Below, piece after piece: positions 38,147-48,501 of a DNA stretch of 64,000 bases. This DNA comes from Chengkuizengella sp. SCS-71B (GTDB lineage Bacteria > Bacillota > Bacilli > Paenibacillales > KCTC-33759): the NCBI RefSeq assembly GCF_040100845.1, contig NZ_JAZHSH010000001.1, positions 930,001 to 994,000 of the forward strand. Direction: 5' to 3'. The notes beneath the pieces are model-generated. The model had not been told where the DNA came from. It made no database searches and saw only the letters and a program-made list of their open reading frames with translations. Position 1 is the first letter of the stretch. The number at the start of each line of letters is the position of its first letter. Both the position numbers and the translations under genes were made by a program.

Positions 38147-40654
38147 TTGATTACCAAAAGAATAGGAGTATTGCTATGTGTATTGCTATTAATTTTTCCT
38201 ACTCTATTAATAGCAAATGAATATAAGCAAGATATAGGAGAAAGCCAACATTTAATTGAAAAAATAATATTTAATGATGTAAAAGAGGTATCTGCTTTAA
38301 ATCAAATGCCTAGTTCAGTTTTACCTTTATCACAAAAAGATGCTAAAAGCACTCATATTAATTCAGGACTAACTCATACGGTGGGATTAAAAAAAGATGG
38401 AACTGTAGTAGGGGTAGGGGATAATAGACATGGTCAATTGGAGATCTACGACTGGACAGATATTGTACAAGTGAGTGCTGGAAGATATGGGTATAATACA
38501 GTTGGCTTAAAAAGTGATGGAACAGTGGTAGGGGTAGGTAGCAATAGCTATGGTCAATTGGATGCAACAGAGTGGACAGGTATTATACAAGTATCTGCAG
38601 GCGGCTATCATTCGGTAGGTTTGAAAAGCGATGGAACAGTGGTAGGGGTAGGTAGAGATCATTATAATCAAATAAAAGTAACAGGTTGGACGGATATTGT
38701 ACAAGTATCTGCAGGATATTATCATACAGTAGGTTTGAAAAGTGATGGAACTGTTGAAGCAATTGGAGATAATAGAAAAGGTGAATTGGATGTTTATGAT
38801 TGGACAGATATTGTACAAGTGTCTGCAGGAAAAGAATTTACAGTAGGTTTAAAAAGTGATGGAACAGTAGTAGCGGTAGGTTCGTCTAGTTATGGTGTAT
38901 TGAATGTAACAGACTGGACAGATATTGTACAAATTTCTGCTGGAACATCTCATACCGTGGGCTTAAAAAGTGATGGAACTGTGGTAGTAACTTCCAGTGA
39001 GTTTGGTGTTAGCGGTTGGACAGACATAGTAGAGGTCTCTGCTGCAAAATCTCATACAATAGGATTAAAGAGTGATGGGACAGCAGTAGCAGTAGGTACA
39101 TCATCATTATTAGAAGTTAGCAGTTGGACCGATATTGGTAAAATAGAAGCAGGAGGTAAACATATATTAGGGATTAAAAATGATGACAGTTATATAACCG
39201 TAGGGTCAAACACCAATGGTCAAATTGAAATAGATAGTTGGACAGACATAACAGAATTTGCAGGGGGATCTTTACATACAGTAGGGTTGAAAAATAACGG
39301 AACTGTAGTAAGTGTTGGAAGAGATTATGGGCAATTATCAACAGAAAGTTGGTCGGATATAATACAAGTAGATGCAGGCAGATACCATACTGTTGGTTTG
39401 AGGAGTAATGGAACTGTACTTGCAAAAGGAAAAGATTACGGTCAACTATCTTTAGGAAGCTGGAGTAATATTGTAGAAGTTGATGCGGGTGATACTTTTT
39501 CATTAGGATTAAAAAGTGATGGTAGAGTTGTGGCAAAAGGAGATAATAATTTTGGTCAATTAGGTGTCACAAGCTGGACAAATATTAAACAAATAGCTGC
39601 AGGTAATTACTTTTCTGTAGGATTAAAAAAAGATGGTACAGTCGTGGCAGTGGGGGACTATAATGATGGTCAATTAGAAGTATCAAGCTGGACAAATATT
39701 AAAAAAGTAGATGCAGGATATCAGCATACTGTAGGCTTGAAAAATGATGGTACAGTCGTGGCAGTAGGAGATAATAGTTGGGGACAACTGAAAGTAACGG
39801 ATTGGACAGATATTGTAGATATCTCTGTATCTAATAGTTATACATTAGGATTAAAGAATGATGGGACAGTATTGATGGCTGGTGGAGACTCCTATAATCA
39901 AGCAGCAGAGATAGTAAATTGGACAGAATTAAAAGCACCTTCATCTCGTCCAAATCTCCCATCTGACCTTGATCAACCGACTAATTTAATTGTGACAACT
40001 ACTGATTCAGAAATAATAATTGATTGGGATGAAGTAATTGGATCAAATAGCTATACAATTAGACGTTCTACTATTTCTGGGGGACCTTATACGGTTTTAT
40101 CATCTAATCTAGTAAATAGGAGCTTTATTGATTCATCTGCAATTCATGGTGTAACTTACTACTATGTGGTTACTGCTGTAAATAATAACGGAGAAAGTAA
40201 TTACTCCGAAGAAGTAAGTGTGACACCAGAATTTCCATTAGATATTCCATCTGTGCCCACTGGTGTTACATCAATTGTAGGAGATGATCAAGTTAAGATA
40301 CAGTGGGATAATGCAATAGGAGCTAGTAGTTATAATGTAAAACGATCATTAACCCCTGAAGGGACATACTCTACAATTGCAAGTAATTTAACTACGACAA
40401 GTTATATAGATAATGATGTTATCAATGGTACATCATACTATTATGTTGTCTCTGCAGAAAATATTTACGGACAAAGTGAAAATTCAGAAGAAGTAGTGGC
40501 TATACCTGAAGATAACGGAACAGTATTTGGGACTTTTATATATGAATATGATGATGAGGGGAAACTTACATTTGTTATCCTTCCTAATGGGGACAAAATT
40601 GTTTATGAATACGACCAGAATGGGAATCTAAAAAGGAGCTATATTCAAGAATAA
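38147..40654 (+). CDS. Secreted RCC1-repeat protein with FN3 and YD motifs
   Basis: An 835-residue exported protein; TTG start after AAGGAGG and a signal peptide (residues 1-24). Residues about 68-600 hold fourteen RCC1-like repeats of 34-42 residues, consensus HTVGLKSDGTVVAVGDN then GQL and WTDIVQVSAG, which should close into beta propellers. Two fibronectin type III domains follow (about 610-700 and 703-792). The last 45 residues contain two YD-type units (YEYDDEGKL, YEYDQNGNL) like those of RHS proteins. It lies just upstream of the subtilisin-RHS gene and probably acts outside the cell, in binding or display. Confidence 0.85.
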   Translation: MITKRIGVLLCVLLLIFPTLLIANEYKQDIGESQHLIEKIIFNDVKEVSALNQMPSSVLPLSQKDAKSTHINSGLTHTVGLKKDGTVVGVGDNRHGQLEIYDWTDIVQVSAGRYGYNTVGLKSDGTVVGVGSNSYGQLDATEWTGIIQVSAGGYHSVGLKSDGTVVGVGRDHYNQIKVTGWTDIVQVSAGYYHTVGLKSDGTVEAIGDNRKGELDVYDWTDIVQVSAGKEFTVGLKSDGTVVAVGSSSYGVLNVTDWTDIVQISAGTSHTVGLKSDGTVVVTSSEFGVSGWTDIVEVSAAKSHTIGLKSDGTAVAVGTSSLLEVSSWTDIGKIEAGGKHILGIKNDDSYITVGSNTNGQIEIDSWTDITEFAGGSLHTVGLKNNGTVVSVGRDYGQLSTESWSDIIQVDAGRYHTVGLRSNGTVLAKGKDYGQLSLGSWSNIVEVDAGDTFSLGLKSDGRVVAKGDNNFGQLGVTSWTNIKQIAAGNYFSVGLKKDGTVVAVGDYNDGQLEVSSWTNIKKVDAGYQHTVGLKNDGTVVAVGDNSWGQLKVTDWTDIVDISVSNSYTLGLKNDGTVLMAGGDSYNQAAEIVNWTELKAPSSRPNLPSDLDQPTNLIVTTTDSEIIIDWDEVIGSNSYTIRRSTISGGPYTVLSSNLVNRSFIDSSAIHGVTYYYVVTAVNNNGESNYSEEVSVTPEFPLDIPSVPTGVTSIVGDDQVKIQWDNAIGASSYNVKRSLTPEGTYSTIASNLTTTSYIDNDVINGTSYYYVVSAENIYGQSENSEEVVAIPEDNGTVFGTFIYEYDDEGKLTFVILPNGDKIVYEYDQNGNLKRSYIQE

Positions 40655-40691
40655 AACATTAAATTTGATTTAAACTTCAGGAGGTAACAGA

Positions 40692-43600
40692 GTGAATTAT
40701 AAAAAAATTATTATATTTGTATGTGTTTTTACTATGATTTTTTCAAATCTAGCCTATGCAAATCCAAGTGAATTACTAGAAGGGGAAGAATCTCAAAACT
40801 CATATTTAATAGGTTTACATAAAGACGTTTTAGCAGATGAATTTAAGGAGCAAAAATTAAAAGATAAAAAGATAAAAAAAATCAAAACGAAAAACAAAGA
40901 AATCATTGTAGCAATGTTAACCGAAACAGAGTTATTAGAAGTAGCTAGTAATGATGAGGTTTTATTTGTAGAAGAAAATGTAGTGGTAGAAGTTGCATCC
41001 GTAGATAAACCAAAAAAGAAAGAAATAGAAGAGAATGATCAGTTGATTCCTTGGGGAATTGATGCTATTAGTAGTGAACTTGTTCATGAAAATGGTATGG
41101 ATGGTAAAAACATTAAGGTTGCCATTTTAGATACGGGAATCTCAGAACATCCAGATTTAAAGATGAAAGATGGCATTTCCTTTGTGGAAAGTGAATCTTT
41201 TAATGATGATGATCATGGACATGGTACACATGTTGCAGGAACCGTCGCTGCACTTGATAATGAAATGGGTGTTGTTGGGGTTGCTCCTGAAGTGGACTTT
41301 TATGGGGTGAAGGTCCTTAATGAAGATGGAAACGGCTCTTATGCACAAGTCATAGAAGGAATCCAATGGGCAATTGATCAAAAGATGGATATTATCTCTA
41401 TGAGTTTTGGGGGACAAGCCTACAGCAGAGCTCTTCATGGAGTGATTCAAGATGCAGATGAAGAAGGCATTTTGATCATTGGTGCAGCTGGAAATGCAGG
41501 TGAAGGAACTCAAACTATACAATATCCAGCCTTATTCCCTGAAGTTATTTCGGTAGGAGCTGTGGATGAGAATTTAGAAAGAGCCAGTTATTCAAGTACA
41601 GGAGAAGAACTGGACCTAGTTGCACCAGGTTCTGACATCTTAAGTACTTTACAAAATGGAGAATATGGTGAAATGACAGGAACATCGATGGCCGTTCCTC
41701 ATGTCACAGGTGCAGCAGCTCTCATTTGGTCCACAGATAAAAAATTATCTTCAGAAGAGATTAAAAATAAACTGTATAACACAGCAACACCACTAGGGGA
41801 TGCACATGAATATGGTTATGGTCTCATCAATGTAGAAAAAGCATTAGGATTAATACATGAAGATGAACTAACTGAAGATGATGTAGTTGAAGAAGAGGAA
41901 ACTGAATTAGATGAAACAACAGATGAACAAACTGATGAAACGATTGATGTAGAAGAAACAGAAGAATTTGAAGAAATTACAGAGATGCCGACTCCCAATA
42001 TAGGAATAAAAGGAATTCCTTCAAAAGAGAATGTAACTGTTCCTCAATTAAATGGAGATTTATTATTAATTACTGCTTATTTTGATCCATCATATATGGA
42101 TCAGTTAGATGATGAAGATTTAGTTCAATTCATTGAATTGGATACAGAACTAGTTAATGCAAAAATTTCTGACTTGAGTTTAGAAGATTATGAGTTGTTA
42201 GAAGAATTACTTCCAACAGCTATTACTCAATATAGACTCGATTTAGATCGGGAAGCATACATTGAAGAGTTAAACACATCTCAAAAAAAGAAATTAAATG
42301 TGAATAGAGTAGCTGAGTTAAATGAAATGATGTCTATTTCTGCTTTAGAAGAGTATACTTTCACTGAATTTAACAGTACCTATAATTTTGACATTAAATC
42401 TGATCAATACGTTGACTCATTATACCGAACAGCAAATAGAAGTGTAGCAGATATTTATTTACCTGGAATAAACGGCTTTGATTTTATATTAAAAAGACAA
42501 TATAACTCTTTAGATAGTAAATTAATGAAGCCAGAATCAAGAAGTGGTGAAAACTATTCAATTCCTTTTGATACTGAAGAAGTGAAAAATGGATTCATTG
42601 CTAATGGATGGAGCTTGAACCTACCTTTTTTGGAAATCGATCGCGATATTGAAGGTAAGATCGTTCATGATATTAATTATTTGACTACGGATAGTGATGG
42701 TAAAGAAATATATGAAAGCAGCTATGTGTTTGACTCTGATGAACCTTCATTTAAAATGGTTTTCACAGTAGATGATGGTAGTTCATATGAGTTTCATTTA
42801 ACCGATATTAATGGTTCTCCAAAGATGGAATTAATAGACTACCCATATGTGAATGAAGTTTCTCTAGAAGTAAGAGCGAATGGCTATAGACAGAAATTCG
42901 ATTTTGAGAATGGCCCTGATAATTACATCGATAATATGTTAGGTTTTGATATAGAGATATATACATTAGGAATAGGTAATACCTTGTACGATTTCGATGA
43001 TCAAGGACGAATTATTCAAAAGTATAGTCACATTAATAACATGGTTATAAACTATGAGTACGTTAATAATGATATTATCATAACAGATAAACTAGATAGA
43101 ACAGTCAAGATTTATAGAGACGCTGATCTTGTTGTCTCCAAAATCGAAGCTAAGGATAGTGCAGGTAATATTATTGAAGAAATTAATTATGAAACGACTA
43201 AAAGAACTAAGACAATTACTTATAAGGAAAAAACAAATGATGATCATCCTAATGATTTAACAACAGAAAGCATTTCTTTTTGGCAACTTAACACTGTCAA
43301 AGATGGAAGTGGCAATGTTTTAGAGACGTATGATTACTACGCTATCGATTCAAGTACAATGGCAGACTTTAACTTAATACTTCCTACGGATGGGTATAGA
43401 TATTATTCTTCATTTCAAGGTAGACCTTTATCGAGAGATGAAAATGAGGAATATGGTGAGTGGTTAGCATACTGGGCTGAAGATGGTGAAACATATGAAC
43501 TCGGAGACATTTATGACGCACAACTATATGATTTTGCAGAACTTCCTTATTTATTATTAAAAAATATAAATTTTAATAATGGAACTACTCTTCAATTTGT

Positions 43601-46600
43601 TTATGATAAATATAATCCTCTTTGGTCAGTTGAACATGATGGTTATGATGAAGTTGGAATTGCTGAGGAGCTTAGAAATACGACAAGATTATTTTTAGAT
43701 GAATTTGGCTTACAACATATTTCTTTCCATGCTGTGAATCGAGTATTGTATTCATATGAAGAAGATTCGCAATCGAAAGTGAATTATGAAACTTACTCTA
43801 ATGAACATATGGATCATGGATATAACTTTAAGGAATATTGGAAATTTGATCGATACGACAATGATAGAATTCTAGGATATACTTCACGTTTCGGAGATAA
43901 ACAAACGATCAAGAATGTTCAGGATTCAACTGGGGAAACCACTTTTTATCATTATGGAAATCATGGAAAAAGATTTTTGTTAGAATTCTCATGGATTAGA
44001 GATTCAAAAGAAAGTGAATTATTATTTTCTGAAGATGGAACTTCCTATTTGTCTAACACAGATGTTGTAACGGCATATGAGTACGATGATGATTACTTCA
44101 GACCGTCAAAAATTCATCAATATTCTGATCAAATACCAGATTATTGGGATGTAGTAGAACGTTTTGCAGACAGACGTATTAAATTTAGATATCCTTTGAC
44201 TCAAAAGAATGTACAGTATCCTGTTCTACCTGTTTCTTCAGAACAAATCAATATGCAGACCAGTACTTTAGAATATGATACTTATGGAGAAATAACAACA
44301 GAAATTGATCCTTTAGGAAACGTAACAATGTATGAATATGATGATGAGAATTTCCATCAGCTTTCAAAGTTAACGGTGAATTCAGTAGATGGTCTAACAA
44401 CTTATTTAAAGCAAGTTAACTATAATGATTATATGCCAGATTTCACTACTGAAACATACACTTATCAAGATCCATTCGAGCCATCGCTTCAAAAAACCGA
44501 TGTTTTTAAAACAGATGTTCAATATGATGGTAAAGAATTATTAACTTCTATGGATATCTATGCCTCTGGAGATCAATTTGACGTGGAACAATTGATAACG
44601 GAAAAAGACTTTACGTACACTGATGATGCAAAATTAAAAACTGAAACTACAAAAGTTACTCTTGAAGAAGGATTAAGCCCGATATCTTTAACCGTTCAAT
44701 ATGATTATGATAACGATGGTAACTTAAGAGAAATCATCTATCCAGATACAAGTGAAGTCGAATATGATTATGATTACCTAGATCGCATTACATCATATAG
44801 TCAAGTCCCAGTTGGTGGAGATATTCGAACCACAACCGCAGGTTACTTAGACGATGAAAGAAAAGTAACAGTAAATACACCTGATGGTGAGCAAATCGAG
44901 AGCTTTTACACTCCATTTGGCTTAAACGTAAAACAAGTTAGAAAAGTAAATGAAGTATTTAGAGTGATGAATGAAATTGAATCTAATGATGGCATCATTA
45001 CAGATGCAACAAAACCTTATGGAAATAGCGAATTGGGAACCAGTTATACGTATGATAACTTAAATCGTGTCATGAGCATGGAGGATGCTGAAGGCAATAT
45101 TACAAGATATTATTATGCCAATACGGTTCAAGGTGCTGATGGATATAGTACCCTTCAACAAACAACCAAAGTAGTCTATCCTAACGGAAAAGAAGAAATC
45201 TCCTACTTTGATGTCAGTGGAAATCTAGTAAAGTTTGTTGAACGAGATGTCAATGGAAATAAAGAAAGAATCACAACAAATCAATATTCATCTTTAGGTC
45301 AATTACTAGAGGCATCCGTCACTTCTGAAGGAAAAACACAAACGAATCAATACGGTTATGATGGAAAAGGAAACCTAATCTTCTTAGAGGATGATCTTGG
45401 GCAAACATACAAGTATGTATATAACCCACTAGGACAAGTGGTAGAATACTATATCAATGACAAAACTGAGCCTGAAGTTACGAAAACATATAACGAAGTT
45501 GGGTGGTTGTTAACTGAAACTTCTCCATCAGGAGATCAAGAAACTTATACGTATAATAACAAAGGTCTAATTGAAACATTTGTAGATAAAAAAGGTCAAA
45601 CGTTTACGTATACGTATAGCCCATATAACGAAGTTGAACATATGACGGTGACAGATAACACTGGCCAAGAAGTATTATGGGAAGACTATACGTATGACCC
45701 AGAAACAAGATTGCCAACAGAGCTTTCAAATAGTGAAGGGCAAACTCTTTCCTATACGTATGATGAGTGGAAACGATTAAACACACAAGAAATCGCTGGG
45801 AACACCTATACCTTTAACTATGATGATTTTGATAGACTAGAAGCTTTAGTTTATCCAGATTTAAAACAAGTAGATTATACGCATGACAATTTAAGTCGCA
45901 TTCAAAACGTTTCTTATGACGGTCAATTGATGGGAGACTATGACTATACCATTTCTACAGATGGCACTTCTTCATCACTAAATTATGAAGCCTTATCCAT
46001 GGGATTCCAAACGGATATGAATCCATTTGGAGAAATCATTTCTCATGAACAAAAAGATACTGGAAGTATTACTTGGGCTGAATCTTTTGGATATGATGGA
46101 CTTGGTAATATTGAATCCATCAATCAAAACGGTGAAATTAGTAAGTATCAATATGACGATCTAAATCGAATCATTCAAGAGGATGTAGTGGAAGGTATCC
46201 AAACCTACACGTATGATGAAAAAGGAAACCGTAAAACAATGGAAGGAACAATGAAACTTCCATTAGGTCCAAGAGAATTTACGTATAATGCACTAAATCA
46301 ATTAAGTACCTTTAAAGAAAATGATGAGGTAACTACATATCAATATTATGTAGGTGGACTACGTGCAACTAAAGAAAGTCAAGATGGTGACTTTACAAGA
46401 TATATTTACTTCCAAGGAAATGTCATTGAAGAATTAGATCAAGAAGGAAACCCAACAGCAAGAAACATTTGGGGAAATCAGTTATTATATAGAGAAGATA
46501 TGACATCTAGTCTTGGTGGATATTACTTCTATAACGGTCATGGTGATGTGGTTAAAGTCATCGCAGGAGATGGTAGTAAAGATGTTCTAAAAGAATATGA

Positions 46601-47477
46601 CTACGACATCTGGGGTAATGTTTTAACTGAAACTAGTCATGAAACAAAAACCTTTGATAACCCATTCTTATATACAGGTGAAATCTATGATGAAGAATCT
46701 GGATTGATCTATTTACGTGCAAGATACTATGATCCATCCATGGGTAGATTTATTACTGAGGATACGTATGAAGGGGAGATTAATAATCCGCTTAGTTTGA
46801 ATTTGTATACGTATGTACATAATAATCCATTGAAGTATGAAGATCCAAGTGGTCATAGGATTAAAGGAATAGATCCATCTTACTTTTATTTTTTATATAG
46901 ATATAAGTCGTGGGGAGTTGCAAACATTGTTGAGGCTTATTTTGAAGAGGATATTAACGATGAAGAGTTTCTTCATTTAACTGGCATTGAGTTTAAAGAA
47001 AGGGAAAAAGCTGACTCAGCTGGGGCTATATCGTTTGAAGCTGGAGCAACTGCTAATGGTGCAGAAAGAGAAGTCGCTGAACAATTAGCTAAAATAGGAT
47101 ATGATGTTATGCATCTCAAAGAAAAAAATGATGGGAGTAATGGAACTAGAACCCCTGATTATTTAGTTAACGGCGAGTTTTTATTTGAACTTAAAACATT
47201 AGGGGGAGATAACTTTAACTCAAATACAGGTGCAACAAATGCAGCTAAAGGGATTAGCCAAGGAGCCAATACTATTATAATTGATGCCCAAAAATATGGA
47301 GATGATTATAACCTTATAGATATTTTTGATGTAGTTTATATGGGTGTATACTACGCTCAAAAAAATGGATATAGTATAGAGGATAATACAGAAATACAAA
47401 TATGGACAACAGATGGAATTTATTATCACAATGTCGGGGAACTAGAACCTGAATTTAATTCAAATGCCATTTATTAA
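40692..47477 (+). CDS. Subtilisin-RHS polymorphic toxin with PD-(D/E)XK-like tip
   Basis: A 2261-residue exported protein, GTG start after AGGAGGT. Signal peptide 1-24; I9-type propeptide about 36-102; S8 protease about 120-370 with Asp147, His177, oxyanion Asn268 and Ser332 all present; acidic linker about 395-440. Next comes a long RHS/YD-repeat shell (about 610-2050) that ends in the RHS core signature GLIYLRARYYDPSMGRFITED and LYTYVHNNPLKYEDPSGH. The last 206 residues are the variable tip: AEREVAEQLAKIGYDV, TPDYLVNGEFLFELKTL (Asp2156, Glu2166, Lys2168) is a PD-(D/E)XK nuclease pattern like CdiA/RHS tRNase or DNase tips. A putative immunity gene follows 20 bp later. The protease may free the shell or tip. 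Confidence 0.88.
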   Translation: MNYKKIIIFVCVFTMIFSNLAYANPSELLEGEESQNSYLIGLHKDVLADEFKEQKLKDKKIKKIKTKNKEIIVAMLTETELLEVASNDEVLFVEENVVVEVASVDKPKKKEIEENDQLIPWGIDAISSELVHENGMDGKNIKVAILDTGISEHPDLKMKDGISFVESESFNDDDHGHGTHVAGTVAALDNEMGVVGVAPEVDFYGVKVLNEDGNGSYAQVIEGIQWAIDQKMDIISMSFGGQAYSRALHGVIQDADEEGILIIGAAGNAGEGTQTIQYPALFPEVISVGAVDENLERASYSSTGEELDLVAPGSDILSTLQNGEYGEMTGTSMAVPHVTGAAALIWSTDKKLSSEEIKNKLYNTATPLGDAHEYGYGLINVEKALGLIHEDELTEDDVVEEEETELDETTDEQTDETIDVEETEEFEEITEMPTPNIGIKGIPSKENVTVPQLNGDLLLITAYFDPSYMDQLDDEDLVQFIELDTELVNAKISDLSLEDYELLEELLPTAITQYRLDLDREAYIEELNTSQKKKLNVNRVAELNEMMSISALEEYTFTEFNSTYNFDIKSDQYVDSLYRTANRSVADIYLPGINGFDFILKRQYNSLDSKLMKPESRSGENYSIPFDTEEVKNGFIANGWSLNLPFLEIDRDIEGKIVHDINYLTTDSDGKEIYESSYVFDSDEPSFKMVFTVDDGSSYEFHLTDINGSPKMELIDYPYVNEVSLEVRANGYRQKFDFENGPDNYIDNMLGFDIEIYTLGIGNTLYDFDDQGRIIQKYSHINNMVINYEYVNNDIIITDKLDRTVKIYRDADLVVSKIEAKDSAGNIIEEINYETTKRTKTITYKEKTNDDHPNDLTTESISFWQLNTVKDGSGNVLETYDYYAIDSSTMADFNLILPTDGYRYYSSFQGRPLSRDENEEYGEWLAYWAEDGETYELGDIYDAQLYDFAELPYLLLKNINFNNGTTLQFVYDKYNPLWSVEHDGYDEVGIAEELRNTTRLFLDEFGLQHISFHAVNRVLYSYEEDSQSKVNYETYSNEHMDHGYNFKEYWKFDRYDNDRILGYTSRFGDKQTIKNVQDSTGETTFYHYGNHGKRFLLEFSWIRDSKESELLFSEDGTSYLSNTDVVTAYEYDDDYFRPSKIHQYSDQIPDYWDVVERFADRRIKFRYPLTQKNVQYPVLPVSSEQINMQTSTLEYDTYGEITTEIDPLGNVTMYEYDDENFHQLSKLTVNSVDGLTTYLKQVNYNDYMPDFTTETYTYQDPFEPSLQKTDVFKTDVQYDGKELLTSMDIYASGDQFDVEQLITEKDFTYTDDAKLKTETTKVTLEEGLSPISLTVQYDYDNDGNLREIIYPDTSEVEYDYDYLDRITSYSQVPVGGDIRTTTAGYLDDERKVTVNTPDGEQIESFYTPFGLNVKQVRKVNEVFRVMNEIESNDGIITDATKPYGNSELGTSYTYDNLNRVMSMEDAEGNITRYYYANTVQGADGYSTLQQTTKVVYPNGKEEISYFDVSGNLVKFVERDVNGNKERITTNQYSSLGQLLEASVTSEGKTQTNQYGYDGKGNLIFLEDDLGQTYKYVYNPLGQVVEYYINDKTEPEVTKTYNEVGWLLTETSPSGDQETYTYNNKGLIETFVDKKGQTFTYTYSPYNEVEHMTVTDNTGQEVLWEDYTYDPETRLPTELSNSEGQTLSYTYDEWKRLNTQEIAGNTYTFNYDDFDRLEALVYPDLKQVDYTHDNLSRIQNVSYDGQLMGDYDYTISTDGTSSSLNYEALSMGFQTDMNPFGEIISHEQKDTGSITWAESFGYDGLGNIESINQNGEISKYQYDDLNRIIQEDVVEGIQTYTYDEKGNRKTMEGTMKLPLGPREFTYNALNQLSTFKENDEVTTYQYYVGGLRATKESQDGDFTRYIYFQGNVIEELDQEGNPTARNIWGNQLLYREDMTSSLGGYYFYNGHGDVVKVIAGDGSKDVLKEYDYDIWGNVLTETSHETKTFDNPFLYTGEIYDEESGLIYLRARYYDPSMGRFITEDTYEGEINNPLSLNLYTYVHNNPLKYEDPSGHRIKGIDPSYFYFLYRYKSWGVANIVEAYFEEDINDEEFLHLTGIEFKEREKADSAGAISFEAGATANGAEREVAEQLAKIGYDVMHLKEKNDGSNGTRTPDYLVNGEFLFELKTLGGDNFNSNTGATNAAKGISQGANTIIIDAQKYGDDYNLIDIFDVVYMGVYYAQKNGYSIEDNTEIQIWTTDGIYYHNVGELEPEFNSNAIY

Positions 47478-47497
47478 TATTATTGGAGGTAATATGC

Positions 47498-48046
47498 TTG
47501 GGAGTCAATTTTAATGCGATGTTTACACATTCGTATAATTTTAATGAAATTAAGGCTATACCAGATACTATAAATAATAATGGCCAGATGGTTTATTTGA
47601 ATAATATAGTCTATGAGAATTCTCACAGCAAGTGGGAATTGCCAGAAGCCTATAGTGAACTGGATTTTAATATTGGTGGATTTGTTACTGTAATAGGACC
47701 TAATTTTTTGGAGCTCACCTTTGGTCAATATTTATGTAGTTTACATCATGTTATTAGGTGGAGTACCTTTATATCTAATAAAGAAGCTCAAATGTGGCTA
47801 AGAAATATATGTTATGAATTATCAAGTGTTTTAGGAAATCCGATGTACATTCCTGATAATTATGATGATTGCCTTACTTTTGTCTTAGAGGAAGGCAATC
47901 ATCAAGACGTCAATAGATTCTTACAGAAAAACTTTGGAAGTCCAAATAAAACGATCGAATCTTTGAATGAGAAGAACGAGGACCTTGGATTTAATGGATA
48001 TCAAGGATATTACATCGACACATTTGCTGACTTGAAAAAAGAATAA
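47498..48046 (+). CDS. Putative immunity protein for the RHS toxin
   Basis: A 182-residue cytosolic protein without signal peptide, unrecognised as a family. TTG 47498 is seven bases after GGAGGT; the open frame reaches 47483 but the TTG there abuts the same ribosome site. It lies 20 bp after the toxin stop and is closed by a strong terminator, as expected for an immunity gene. Mixed alpha/beta, rich in Tyr, Asn and Asp, near-neutral to acidic. Confidence 0.72.
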   Translation: MGVNFNAMFTHSYNFNEIKAIPDTINNNGQMVYLNNIVYENSHSKWELPEAYSELDFNIGGFVTVIGPNFLELTFGQYLCSLHHVIRWSTFISNKEAQMWLRNICYELSSVLGNPMYIPDNYDDCLTFVLEEGNHQDVNRFLQKNFGSPNKTIESLNEKNEDLGFNGYQGYYIDTFADLKKE

Positions 48047-48100
48047 AGTTATTGATAGAAATTTTAAATTAGCCAAATTGATTCTTTAACTATTTAAAAG

Positions 48101-48140
48101 AAACTTAAGAGAGGATACAGTTGCTCTCTTAAGTTTTTTA
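48101..48140 (+). terminator. Terminator of the toxin-immunity operon
   Basis: A perfect 13-bp stem (AAACTTAAGAGAG with its complement) with a ten-base loop, ending in T6. Confidence 0.93.
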
Positions 48141-48148
48141 TATGTAAG

Positions 48149-48172
48149 TCCCCTAAACGATCGTTTAGGGGA
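48149..48172. repeat. Perfect 24-bp palindrome
   Basis: Two 12-base arms, TCCCCTAAACGA and its exact complement, without any spacer. It stands alone, 8 bp after a terminator, and has no T tract, so it is more likely a protein-binding or recombination site than a second terminator. Confidence 0.6.
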
Positions 48173-48501
48173 TGATCCAAGATTGATTCATAAACACTTG
48201 ATTTTTTATGTATTTCTAGACCCATCACTCATCTTTTTATCAAAATTCCGTTATTATCTCGATTCACCCTTTATAGTACAAGTTATATTCTTTAATTTAG
48301 AGAGTATAGTTATATTTCAAGTTTAAACCTTTTGACTAGGAAAGGTTATTTTGATTCTCTTTAAGGTCTAACAAACTTTAAAAGTAACATATTTCCATTG
48401 GAATAAGAAGGGATATTTATATATGATGAATAAGGTAAATAAATGAAAGTTTTAAAAATAAGCAAGGAATTTAATTTAGAATGTAGGTGCACAAATAAAA
48501 T
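48173..48501. other. Intergenic A/T-rich region
   Basis: No gene seen. It contains the promoter at 48398-48427 and a block like that upstream of the RCC1 gene. Confidence 0.55.
48398..48427 (+). promoter_or_regulatory. Promoter of the small membrane protein
   Basis: TTGGAA, 18 bp, TATGAT, preceded by TTTCCA; same element and spacing as the RCC1 gene promoter. Confidence 0.5.

Noticed and set aside
38340-39930. Regularly spaced repeats as a possible CRISPR array
   Set aside because: The repeats are in frame, degenerate and encode RCC1 units of 34-42 residues.
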